This document shows positions 7,092 to 15,913 of a stretch of 20,154 bases of DNA, piece by piece (within the stretch, counting starts at the first letter, position 1; each line of letters starts with the position of its first letter). The DNA is taken from assembly GCA_033764095.1 (NCBI GenBank), contig JANRJF010000415.1, positions 1-20,154 on the forward strand. Reading direction: 5' to 3'. A program made the translations under genes and the position numbers. The notes beneath the pieces are model-generated. The model saw nothing but the letters and a program-made list of their open reading frames with translations. It ran no database searches and was not told the origin of the DNA. The DNA is from JBDTMT01 sp033764095 (lineage in GTDB: Bacteria > Desulfobacterota > Binatia > HRBIN30 > CADEER01).

Positions 7092-8375
7092 ATGTCCACT
7101 CCGGTCTTCTCGCCGCGCGCGGTCGCGGCGCTCTTCCTGGCGCGCCAGCACCTCGAGCGGCCGCGCGCACGGAAGCTCACCGCCGGCGGCCTGGCGCGCT
7201 TCGCCGCAGACTGCGGCGGCGTGCAGCTCGATTCGATCAACGTCGTCGCGCGCGCCCACCACCTCACCGTGTGGAGCCGCTTCGGCGTCTACGACCGCGC
7301 CGCGCTGGAGCGGCTGCTCTACCAGCGCCGCGTGCTGTTCGAGTACTGGGCGCACGCCGCCTGCCTGGTGCCGACCGCGCACTTTCCCGCCTGGCGGCGC
7401 GCCATGCTCGACTACCGCCATCGGCACAAGGGCTGGACCGGCTTCCTGCGCAAGCACCCGCGCCTCATGCGCGCGGTCGAGTCGGCGATCGCCGCGCGCG
7501 GTCCGCTCGCCAACGCCGACTTCCAGGCGGCGCGGCCGCCCGGCGCCGCCGGCTGGTGGAACTGGAAGCCGGCGACGCACGCGCTCGACTTCCTGTGGAT
7601 GAGCGGGCGCATCGCCGTGCACTCGCGCACCCACTTTCAGAAGCGCTTCGACCTGCTCGAGCGCGTGCTGCCGGAGGCGCTGGCGCAGGCGGCGCTGGAC
7701 CGCGACGCGTTCCGCCACTGGCACCTGACGCGCAGCCTGCACGCGATGGGGGCGGCGACCGAGACCGACCTGCGCCTCTACCTCACCTATCCGAAGCTCA
7801 CCGCCGCCGAGCGCGCCACGACGCTGCGCGCCGCGCTGCGGCGCGGCGAGGTGGTGCAGATCGAGGTCGCCGGCGCGCGCACCGCCTGGTACGCGCTGGC
7901 ACGCGATCTCGACGCGCTCGCCGCCGCCGGCCGCCGCCGCGCCGCCTCGCGCGGCGCGACGCTGCTGGCGCCGTTCGATTCGCTGCTCTGGCACCGCGAC
8001 CGCGTCGCCCGCCTGTTCGGCTTCGACTACCGCATCGAGGTGTACGTGCCGGCGGCGCGCCGCACGGTCGGCTACTACGCGCTGCCCCTGCTGGTCGACG
8101 GCCAGCTGATCGGCCGCGTCGACGCCAAGCTGCACCGCGCCGAGCATCGGCTGGAGCTGCGCCACGTCCACTTCGAACCCTGGTTCGCGCGCGGCGACGC
8201 GCCACCGGCCGCCAGCTGGGGACCGCTCAGCATCGAGCGCGGCCTCACCGGCCTGGCCGACTCCGCCGCGTCGCTCGCCGCCTTCTGCGGCGCGCACCGC
8301 ATCGACGTCGGCCGCGTGTCACCCGCGAGCCTGCGCGCGCGGGTGCGGTCCGCCGTGTTGTCGCAAGGGGAGTAA
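7092..8375 (+). CDS. YcaQ/AlkZ-type winged-helix DNA glycosylase homologue (crosslink repair family)
   Basis: A 427-residue protein, close to E. coli YcaQ in length. Family hallmarks seen: the catalytic QxD/QxQ region as VQLDSINVVARAHHL (44-58; Q45 and D47), LFEYWAHAACLVP (82-94), the conserved WWNWKPATHALDFLWMSG (155-172) and HFQKRFDLLERVLP (181-194), and later a LLAPFDSLLWHRDR segment. Streptomyces AlkZ and E. coli YcaQ open the glycosidic bond of bulky N7-alkylguanines and unhook interstrand crosslinks. The ATG at 7092 is the first codon compatible with the family N-terminus; its ribosome-binding site is weak. No toxin biosynthesis genes are nearby, so a general YcaQ-like repair role fits better than self-resistance. 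The stop is followed directly by the inverted repeat at 8376. Confidence 0.9.
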   Translation: MSTPVFSPRAVAALFLARQHLERPRARKLTAGGLARFAADCGGVQLDSINVVARAHHLTVWSRFGVYDRAALERLLYQRRVLFEYWAHAACLVPTAHFPAWRRAMLDYRHRHKGWTGFLRKHPRLMRAVESAIAARGPLANADFQAARPPGAAGWWNWKPATHALDFLWMSGRIAVHSRTHFQKRFDLLERVLPEALAQAALDRDAFRHWHLTRSLHAMGAATETDLRLYLTYPKLTAAERATTLRAALRRGEVVQIEVAGARTAWYALARDLDALAAAGRRRAASRGATLLAPFDSLLWHRDRVARLFGFDYRIEVYVPAARRTVGYYALPLLVDGQLIGRVDAKLHRAEHRLELRHVHFEPWFARGDAPPAASWGPLSIERGLTGLADSAASLAAFCGAHRIDVGRVSPASLRARVRSAVLSQGE

Positions 8376-8430
8376 GCCACGGATTTCACGGAGTAGCCGT
8401 CTTCTCCGTGAAATCCGTGTAATCCGTGGC
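8376..8430. repeat. Inverted repeat of about 9-base units (CACGGATTT type); possible terminator
   Basis: It starts on the base after the glycosylase-like stop. CACGGATTTCACGGAG (8378-8393) is perfectly complementary to CTCCGTGAAATCCGTG (8404-8419) around a 10-base loop, and GCCACGGAT (8376-8384) can also pair with ATCCGTGGC (8422-8430). Each arm is built from a short tandem unit (CACGGATTT + CACGGAG on the left; ATCCGTGTA + ATCCGTGG on the right). TTTCTT follows at 8431, so it may end transcription. It is also 24 bases before the truncated gene that opens the accessory island. Confidence 0.8.
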
Positions 8431-8453
8431 TTTCTTCCGCCGCGACAACGCGT

Positions 8454-8657
8454 ATGTCGGATCGCCAGATGGCAGATGTCATCGTCGTCGGTCTCGGCGC
8501 CGTCGGCAGCGCGGCGCTGTACCAGTTGGCGCGGCGCGGTGTCGCGGGGCTGGGGATCGATCGCTTCGCACCGCCGCATGGGCGCGGCTCGTCGCATGGG
8601 GAGACGCTCTGCCTGCTGTTGCAGTGCGCGCTGTACGGGCGCGCGGCGGCGCGCTGA
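8454..8657 (+). pseudogene. Truncated N-terminal copy of a sarcosine-oxidase-type flavoenzyme
   Basis: It encodes the FAD-binding start of the family, DVIVVGLGAVGSAALYQL... through GRGSSHGET, then loses similarity and stops at 8655. The full-length gene at 11964 matches without gaps at an offset of 3510 bases. Over 8474-8607 I count 15 differences in 134 bases (about 89% identity), but only 4 of 44 residues differ. Both start codons (ATG here, GTG at 11964) sit at the same distance from the first motif. The last roughly 16 codons, and the catalytic parts of the enzyme, are absent. It is a gene remnant at the left edge of the accessory island. Confidence 0.85.
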
Positions 8658-8764
8658 CCCGCGCAAGTCCGGGAAGACCCCTACACGGATCTCCCAACTG
8701 TCGACCGCGGCCGCGTTTCAGTACTCACTCGCTCCGAGCCGGGACCGCCGGCTGGGAGGGAGCG

Positions 8765-9790
8765 ATGGCGCGATACAACCGAGCGGACTTCCGCCACGCG
8801 AAGGGGGCGGCGGCACGGCGCTGGCTGCATGATCGGCCGACGCCGGCGCCGCGGTTGCGCGCCGCGTGGAAGATCCACGAGTGGGCCAAACAGGCCGCGC
8901 GCGATGGCGTGCACGGCGTCTCGATCGCCCGCAAGGTCACCAACGGAAAGCGCGGCCGGTCGCTCTGCGTGCAGTTCTATGTCGAGCGCAAGCTGCCCAA
9001 GCAGCTGGTCGGCGCGCGCCTGCAGATCCCTGTGCATCTCGACGGCATCCCGACCGACGTCGTCGAGATGCGCCGCTTCCGTCTCTCTGCTGCCGCCTGC
9101 CCCGACGTCCGCGAGCGTCACCGACCGCTCTTGCCGGGGATCAGCGCGGCGCATCCCGAGATTGGCGCTGGAACACTCGGCGGGTTCTGCCGCTCGACCA
9201 AGCCTGGAGACCCGGCCGACCTCCTCCTCGCCCTGAGCAACAGTCACGTCTTCTCTACGGATGCAGCCGACGACCCCGACGCTAAGCTCTACCAGCCCGC
9301 ATTGCTGGATGGCGCGACGAACGATGACCACTTCGCCCGCCTGCTGCGTTGGACACCGATCCGTCTGCGCGAGGACGGAGTGAACAAAGCGGACGCGGCG
9401 GTGGGGCGAGTCTATCCGAGCATCACCGCCAGTAACCACCTGTGCCCGTTGGGCGCCATTCAAGGCGCCGGCAAGGCGACGCGCAACGCTCCGGTCGGCA
9501 AAGTTGGACGCACCACCGGGATCACCACGGGAACGATCGTATCGATCGATGCCGACATGGACGTCTTCATTCCGGAACGCGGCGCCGCGATCTTCGAAGA
9601 TCAGATTCTCATCGCCGGCTCCGCCGATACCCCGCGCTTCAGCGACGAAGGTGACAGCGGAGCGCTCATCATCAACACCGACACGCGCGAAGCCGTGGGA
9701 CTGCTCTTCGCGACCGTCAGCGACGGTGGACATGGGCTCGCCAACCACTTTGGCGACGTCGCCGCAGCGTTGTCCATCCGACTCGTCTAG
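8765..9790 (+). CDS. Trypsin-fold (S1-like) serine peptidase without a signal peptide
   Basis: A 341-residue protein with the three chymotrypsin-fold catalytic motifs in order: H161 in LLALSNSHVF, D210 in VNKADAAVGRVYP and S298 in SDEGDSGALIIN. GKVGRTTGITTGTIVSID (245-262) resembles the strand before the nucleophile in bacterial 'trypsin-like' proteins of this kind, and the late AVGLLFATVSDG (310-321) is also typical. The basic N-terminal 130 residues precede the protease core and have no secretion signal or membrane segment, so it should act in the cytoplasm. GGGAGGG at 8754-8760 supports the ATG at 8765. It is the first gene of the three-gene island. The peptidase fold is well supported; the target is unknown, and a partner protein or a cleaved effector would be natural guesses. 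Confidence 0.87.
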   Translation: MARYNRADFRHAKGAAARRWLHDRPTPAPRLRAAWKIHEWAKQAARDGVHGVSIARKVTNGKRGRSLCVQFYVERKLPKQLVGARLQIPVHLDGIPTDVVEMRRFRLSAAACPDVRERHRPLLPGISAAHPEIGAGTLGGFCRSTKPGDPADLLLALSNSHVFSTDAADDPDAKLYQPALLDGATNDDHFARLLRWTPIRLREDGVNKADAAVGRVYPSITASNHLCPLGAIQGAGKATRNAPVGKVGRTTGITTGTIVSIDADMDVFIPERGAAIFEDQILIAGSADTPRFSDEGDSGALIINTDTREAVGLLFATVSDGGHGLANHFGDVAAALSIRLV

Positions 9791-9823
9791 GCCGCACGCC
9801 TCGCGACAAAGGAGATGCCGATC

Positions 9824-11068
9824 ATGGACGCCCGTCAACCTGGCCTTGTGGTCCGACTCGCGACCGGCCTGTTGCTCAGCTGGCTCGTCTCGGGATGCGC
9901 GGTCTTTCTCCCCCGGCACCCCAACTCGCTCGACTCGAAGGGGGAGGCGGTCACGGTCACGCTGCTCGATCCGCTGCAGTTTGCGAACACCGGCAAGTGC
10001 GATGCGTATCGAAAGGCCTTCGAGACGCGCGGCGACAGTATCGGCTGCTGTAGCCTGGCCACACCGTCGCCGATGACGCTGCTGTTCACCTTCATCGTCA
10101 CCAAGAACGGCGTCGTCATCTTCGAGACGACGGATCAGAAGCAGGCGAAGCTCCGGTACCAGGAGCTCACGGCCAAAGCCGCCGTCTCGTTCGCACCCGC
10201 CGCTCTGGCAGTGCCGGCCGCCGCGCTGGCGACCGAGTTCGCGGTGGATTTCGTCAAGAAGGAGCTCGAGGAGGAGGCGACTCGGTACTCGGCGCAGTTC
10301 CAGGGCCAAGCCTTCTTCGACGACTTCTGGGTCGTCGCGGCGACCGACATCGAGAACGAGCACCAGACGGTGACGCGGACCGACTCGAAGGGTCGTGTCT
10401 CCACCGACCTCTTCGCCTGGGGATCGCGAGAGACGACATACCGGCAGCGCTATTGCGGCATCGAGATCACGCGGACCACCAAGGCCCACCCGAAGGCGAC
10501 TCCGGCCTTCCGCCTCATCCTTGGGTTGGCACCATCCAAGGATCAACAGTTCCTCCTGGCAGCTCCGCTGAGCGCGCAGACCCAGGCGGCAAAAGCCAAG
10601 GTACTCGACGACCGCTGGTGGACACAGGTGTTCCTCTACGGCTTCGCGCTCGACGCGGGGGACGAGGTCGAAACACACGTCGACGCCGAGATACTGGCGA
10701 ACTGGCGTACGCAGAACCCGTCCGCCAGCGATGCGATGTACCGCTCCGAGAAGCTGCTCGCGCTGAGCTTCGATGTTCCGCGGCAGAATCTCGACAAGGG
10801 GTTCGAACGCGTCGTCGGTGAGAACAGGCCGAAGCGACGGCTGCCCAAGCGGGTGGGCGGCTGGTTCGGGGCGGTGCCGCGCTCGTTCAACGAGCTCGGC
10901 GTTCCCGTCGGCGAGGGCACCGGCACGGTGCGCGTCCTGGTGACCGAGCGGGATCCATCCAACGCCAAGCAGAACCTGCAGAAGGCAGCCACCGAACTTG
11001 CCAACTCGAAGGACAAGATCGTCGAGCAGGTGTCGGACGGCGCGAAGAAGGCACTGGATAAGCACTGA
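9824..11068 (+). CDS. Large predicted lipoprotein of unknown function
   Basis: A 414-residue protein with N-terminal RLATGLLLSWLVSGC, a lipoprotein signal whose lipobox VSGC places the acylated cysteine at C25. I chose the ATG at 9824 over the in-frame ATG at 9815 because AAAGGAG (9808-9814) abuts the latter but is nine bases from the former. The mature part has C59, C75/C76 and C211, an Ala-rich hydrophobic stretch (about 119-137, AAVSFAPAALAVPAAALAT) followed by a charged helix (KKELEEEATRY, 145-155), and a Lys-rich helical C-terminus (378-414). I do not recognise a family. It sits between the serine peptidase (33-base gap) and the membrane protein (29-base gap), which suggests one transcript and a shared envelope-related role. 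Confidence 0.8.
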   Translation: MDARQPGLVVRLATGLLLSWLVSGCAVFLPRHPNSLDSKGEAVTVTLLDPLQFANTGKCDAYRKAFETRGDSIGCCSLATPSPMTLLFTFIVTKNGVVIFETTDQKQAKLRYQELTAKAAVSFAPAALAVPAAALATEFAVDFVKKELEEEATRYSAQFQGQAFFDDFWVVAATDIENEHQTVTRTDSKGRVSTDLFAWGSRETTYRQRYCGIEITRTTKAHPKATPAFRLILGLAPSKDQQFLLAAPLSAQTQAAKAKVLDDRWWTQVFLYGFALDAGDEVETHVDAEILANWRTQNPSASDAMYRSEKLLALSFDVPRQNLDKGFERVVGENRPKRRLPKRVGGWFGAVPRSFNELGVPVGEGTGTVRVLVTERDPSNAKQNLQKAATELANSKDKIVEQVSDGAKKALDKH

Positions 11069-11097
11069 GCCCGCGCAGCTACCGCAGGCGCACCGCA

Positions 11098-11943
11098 ATG
11101 GAACTCCCCGACGTCCTCTCGTTCTACGAGATCCTCGGCGCGATCGGCACGCTGCTGTCGGCGATCATCGTCTTCTTCCAATCCGAACGTTCCGCTCGAA
11201 ACACCAATACCCTGATCGCCACCCTCTTCGGCCTGTTGTTTACCATGTTGCTCGCGGTCCGCTTCGATCATCTGCCGGCGATTCGGAAGCAGACCGAGTT
11301 GGCCAGGAAGCTCAGCGACCTCGACCGCGCCGACCGGTTGGTCAACCTCGCACTCGAAGCGACCCGCGTGGTCGACCAGTCTGGCGAACCGTTGATGCGC
11401 GGCATCCTGGAGAAGCGCCTGACCGCTCTCGAGTCGGATCTCGAGCGGATCAAAGCCGGACAGTTCTCGGTCGAGGCACACGAGATGCCGACGTTCTCGC
11501 TCGATCTGATCAGGCGCGCCAGGTCCTCGTTTCGTGCGACGAGCTTCGTCGCCCTCGACGAATGGTGGACGACCCCCTGGGGACGGCAGTACGAGAAGCT
11601 CAACATCGACGCCGTGCGGCAGGGAGTACGGGTGACCCGAACATTCATCATCTCCGACGACCGAGAATTCGAACGCGCACGCCCCTTTCTCGATCGGCAA
11701 GCCGCCAATGGCATCGAGGTGAGGACCGTGCGCTCATCGGATCTCGGGATCCGTGTCACCAGCGACATGCTCGTCGTGGACGGAAGCCTGGGAGGCGAGC
11801 TGCGGCTCACGCCCGAGAAGGGAATGACGGAAGCCAACTTCTTCACACGACGTCGAGACGTCGAGAATCTCGAACACACGATCGGATTGATCGACGTGAA
11901 CGCGGAGCCGTATCAGCCCGCTCCCGCGACCCCGACTCCGTAG
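11098..11943 (+). CDS. Membrane protein with two N-terminal helices and an unrecognised C-terminal domain
   Basis: A 281-residue protein. Two hydrophobic segments lie at about 7-27 (LSFYEILGAIGTLLSAIIVFF) and 38-55 (TLIATLFGLLFTMLLAVR). A charged helical region follows (60-120, LEKRLTALESDLERIK), then an alpha/beta domain (130-270) containing SFVALDEWWTTPWG, GVRVTRTFIISDDREF, ANGIEVRTVRSSDL and DMLVVDGSLGGEL. The strand order and spacing faintly recall phospholipase-D-like folds used as sensors, but no HKD motif is present, so catalysis of that kind is unlikely. The excess of Arg/Lys after the second helix favours a cytoplasmic C-terminal domain. It closes the three-gene island and ends 20 bases before the intact flavoenzyme start. 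No firm family assignment. Confidence 0.78.
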   Translation: MELPDVLSFYEILGAIGTLLSAIIVFFQSERSARNTNTLIATLFGLLFTMLLAVRFDHLPAIRKQTELARKLSDLDRADRLVNLALEATRVVDQSGEPLMRGILEKRLTALESDLERIKAGQFSVEAHEMPTFSLDLIRRARSSFRATSFVALDEWWTTPWGRQYEKLNIDAVRQGVRVTRTFIISDDREFERARPFLDRQAANGIEVRTVRSSDLGIRVTSDMLVVDGSLGGELRLTPEKGMTEANFFTRRRDVENLEHTIGLIDVNAEPYQPAPATPTP

Positions 11944-11963
11944 CATCCCGGCCGCCACGTTCT

Positions 11964-13127
11964 GTGTCTTCGATCCCCCGTCCAGACGTCATCGTCGTCG
12001 GCTTGGGCGCCGTCGGCAGCGCGGCGCTGTACCAGTTGGCGCGGCGCGGCGTCGCGGCGGTGGGCATCGACCGCTTCACGCCGCCGCACGCGCGCGGCTC
12101 GTCGCACGGCGAGACGCGCATCACGCGTCTCGCGCTCGGCGAGGGGCCGCAATACGTCCAGTTCGCGCGCCGCGCGCACCAGATCTGGCGCGAGTTGGAG
12201 GACGCCACCGGCCGCACGCTGCTGCGCCAGGTCGGCTGCCTGATCTCCGGCGCGGCGCAGCGCGGCGGCGCACATGGCGCCGGCGACTTCCTGGCGCAGA
12301 CCATCGCCGTGGCGCGGCAGCACGGCATCGCCCACGAGGTGCTCGACTCCGCCGAGCTGGCGCGCCGCTTCCCGCCCTTGCGCTGGCGCGGCGACGAGCG
12401 CGGCTGCCTGGAGCCGGGCGGCGGCTTCGTCCATCCCGAGGCGTGTGTCGAAGCGCAGTTGGAATGCGCGCGGCGGCTCGGCGCCAATACGGTCTGCGAC
12501 GAGCGCGTGCTGGCGTGGTCGGCGGACGGCAGTGGGGTCACCGTGCGCACCGAGCGCGCCACCTACCGCGCCGCCCACCTGATCCTCGCTGCCGGCGCCT
12601 GGTTGCCGAGCCTGGTCGCGGCGCTCGCCGCTCAGGCGCGCGTCTATCGGCAGGTGATGTACTGGTTCCGGCCGGATGGTGACCCGGCCTGGTTCCGCGC
12701 CGGCGCGCTGCCGGTGTTCGTGCGCCTGCCCGACACCGACGGCGCCATGTTCTACGGCTTTCCACTCGCCGACGAAGACGCCGAGACGATCAAGCTCGCC
12801 GGCGAGCAGTTCGAGCATGCCGCCGCGCCGGACGCGATCGACGACACCGTGAGCGCGGCGGAACAGGCGGCGATGTACGCGCTGGCGGCGCCGCACCTGC
12901 GCATCGCGGCGCCGTGCGTGCGCGCCGTGGCGTGCAAATATACGGTCACACCAGACTTCGGCTTCGTCATCGACCATGTCCCGGAGAGCGAACGGGTCTG
13001 GCTCGCCTCGGCCTGCTCCGGACACGGCTTCAAGCACTCGGCGGCGGTCGGCGAGGCGCTCGCCGAGATCGCCGCCGGCGGCTCGACGCGTTTCGACCTG
13101 TCGCCGTTCTCCCTGCGTCGGTGGTGA
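11964..13127 (+). CDS. Monomeric sarcosine oxidase / N-methyltryptophan oxidase family flavoenzyme
   Basis: A 387-residue FAD-dependent amine oxidase of the MSOX/SolA group, which oxidises N-methyl amino acids to imine plus H2O2. Seen are the dinucleotide motif GLGAVG (13-18), GSSHGETRITR (45-55; equivalent to the MSOX flavin-environment His/Arg residues), K277 in AETIKLAGEQFEH (the O2-activating Lys context) and C324 in ACKYTVTPDFGFVID, the position of the covalent 8-alpha-S-cysteinyl FAD link. The terminal ASACSGHGFKHSAAVGEAL (348-366) is also family-typical. The GTG at 11964 is chosen because it aligns with the ATG of the truncated copy at 8454 and starts right before the first strand. The reading frame runs open far upstream, but that part overlaps another gene. 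All key residues are intact. Substrate class is inferred. Confidence 0.9.
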   Translation: MSSIPRPDVIVVGLGAVGSAALYQLARRGVAAVGIDRFTPPHARGSSHGETRITRLALGEGPQYVQFARRAHQIWRELEDATGRTLLRQVGCLISGAAQRGGAHGAGDFLAQTIAVARQHGIAHEVLDSAELARRFPPLRWRGDERGCLEPGGGFVHPEACVEAQLECARRLGANTVCDERVLAWSADGSGVTVRTERATYRAAHLILAAGAWLPSLVAALAAQARVYRQVMYWFRPDGDPAWFRAGALPVFVRLPDTDGAMFYGFPLADEDAETIKLAGEQFEHAAAPDAIDDTVSAAEQAAMYALAAPHLRIAAPCVRAVACKYTVTPDFGFVIDHVPESERVWLASACSGHGFKHSAAVGEALAEIAAGGSTRFDLSPFSLRRW

Positions 13128-13289
13128 GTCGCCGAGGGCGCTCCGCAACGGCGCCACGGCCGCCTCGGCTACCGGCGCTGCGCGGCGGTGGCGGCAGGGA
13201 GACGCGCAATTCGACGGGTCGAGGCGGCGACTCGGCCGATCGCCCCGGCAATGGCTGTCCACAGGAGAGCCGCCTGCTATGCAAATCCG

Positions 13290-15101
<1,812 letters not shown>

Positions 15102-15111
15102 CCGCGCGCGC

Positions 15112-15624
15112 TCAGCCGAGCGCGTTGCGCACGCCGCGCACCAGCTCGTCGACGGTCACCTGCCCGTCGCGCACACGGTCGAACGGCGTGCACTCGGCGA
15201 CCGGCGCGTTGCCCAGCGCGATGTTCACGCCGCGGATCAGCTCGTCGATCACCACCGCGCCATTGCGGTTGCAGTCGCCCACCGCCGCCGGGCCGCCGAG
15301 TTGGCGCAGATCGGCGATCTCCGCCTGGCGACTGGTGAACAGGCGATCGTACTCGTCGGCGCTGACCACGACGCTGACGACCCGCGAGCGGTCGCCGGGA
15401 TGCGCGCGGTTGGCCTCGGCCAGCGCCGCACTGGCGAACAACAGGCTGGCGTTGTGGCGCTTCGCCGCCTGTGAGCCGCGCCGCCCGCGCAGCGACAGGC
15501 GGTAGACCTGCACCGGCGCGCCGACCGCGACGCCGGCCGGCGCGCGGCGCGCGACCAGGGTCGCAGCGGCCAGCGTCGCACCGGCGGCGAGGAACTGACG
15601 TCGCGTCAGCGCCGAGCGGGGCAT
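15112..15624 (-). CDS. Tat-exported protein with a C-terminal dockerin-like EF-hand pair
   Basis: A 170-residue protein. The N-terminus TRRQFLAAGATLAAATLVA (7-25) has the twin-arginine motif RRQFL and a hydrophobic core, predicting Tat export. Residues 116-170 form two calcium-loop repeats: GDCNRNGAVVIDELIRGVNI (116-135) and FDRVRDGQVTVDELVRGVRN (148-167). Loop one has D117, N119, N121, D127, E128; loop two has D149, D153, D159, E160. Several chelating positions differ from the DxNxDG consensus (N121; V151). C118 and C145 could form a disulfide. The repeat type resembles dockerin-like tails common on exported proteins of some uncultured proteobacterial-like lineages. The middle region (40-110) is unrecognised. 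It is convergent with the monooxygenase and divergent from the sulfatase. Confidence 0.8.
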   Translation of the reverse strand: MPRSALTRRQFLAAGATLAAATLVARRAPAGVAVGAPVQVYRLSLRGRRGSQAAKRHNASLLFASAALAEANRAHPGDRSRVVSVVVSADEYDRLFTSRQAEIADLRQLGGPAAVGDCNRNGAVVIDELIRGVNIALGNAPVAECTPFDRVRDGQVTVDELVRGVRNALG

Positions 15625-15814
15625 TGCTCACCAGACGCGTTGGAGGATGGGGGCGGAGGGAGGAGCCGCATCTCCCCGCCGGTTCGACCCGAGGGTCGGC
15701 CCAGACTTGACGTGCCACCTACGAGGCGGAATCCACAGCGCGCGCGGCTCTCCACCGCTGCGTTCTCTGCGACCGAACTGGCACGCTCACCGCAAGACAT
15801 GGCTGACTGAGTGC

Positions 15815-15843
15815 AGCCTAGGAGCGTTCAGACACAGCGTCAA
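15815..15843 (-). promoter_or_regulatory. Possible sigma70-like promoter for the Tat/dockerin-like gene
   Basis: On the minus strand, TTGACG (15843-15838) and TAGGCT (15820-15815) are separated by 17 bases, in one of the less GC-rich stretches of the 289-base divergent gap 15625-15913. The -10 match is only partial, and the leader to the ATG at 15624 would be long (about 185 bases). No gene is visible in the gap, and no clear promoter is seen for the plus-strand sulfatase. Confidence 0.25.
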
Positions 15844-15913
15844 TCTGATTTTCAGCCCGCCGCGTGCGGCGCGCCGGCTCGTACCGGCGCAGCGCCTGCG
15901 CTAGTCCACCCGC

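Larger units (their letters stand above)
8610..11963 (+). other. Accessory three-gene island of lower GC
   Basis: The segment lies between the truncated and intact copies of the flavoenzyme N-terminus. Its codon choice is visibly less G/C-extreme than that of the genes on either side, and gaps between its genes are short (33 and 29 bases). It carries a trypsin-fold peptidase, a lipoprotein and a membrane protein, and no recombinase or transposase. The flanking repeats are diverged, so they are not a target-site duplication. The limits given are approximate: the end of detectable similarity on the left and the start codon of the intact gene on the right. Confidence 0.6.

Noticed and set aside
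9815..9823. ATG at 9815 as the lipoprotein start
   Set aside because: The ribosome-binding site AAAGGAG ends on the base before it, leaving no spacing. The ATG at 9824 has a normal nine-base spacing.
8681..11098. An 805-codon minus-strand reading frame over the accessory island, and similar long antisense frames at 3858-5534 and 11913-14855
   Set aside because: Each is antisense to clearly recognisable genes. The predicted proteins are low-complexity and Arg/Ala/Gly-rich with no family motifs, as expected from a GC-rich codon bias shadow.
10998..11963. Long in-frame upstream extension of the sarcosine-oxidase-like gene
   Set aside because: It overlaps the membrane protein gene in another frame, reads as Arg-rich noise, and the GTG at 11964 aligns with the start of the truncated copy.
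8454..12118. Interpreting the duplicated flavoenzyme 5' ends as a transposon target-site duplication
   Set aside because: The copies are over 130 bases long and differ at about 11% of positions, mostly silently. A target-site duplication would be short and initially identical, and no transposase is present.
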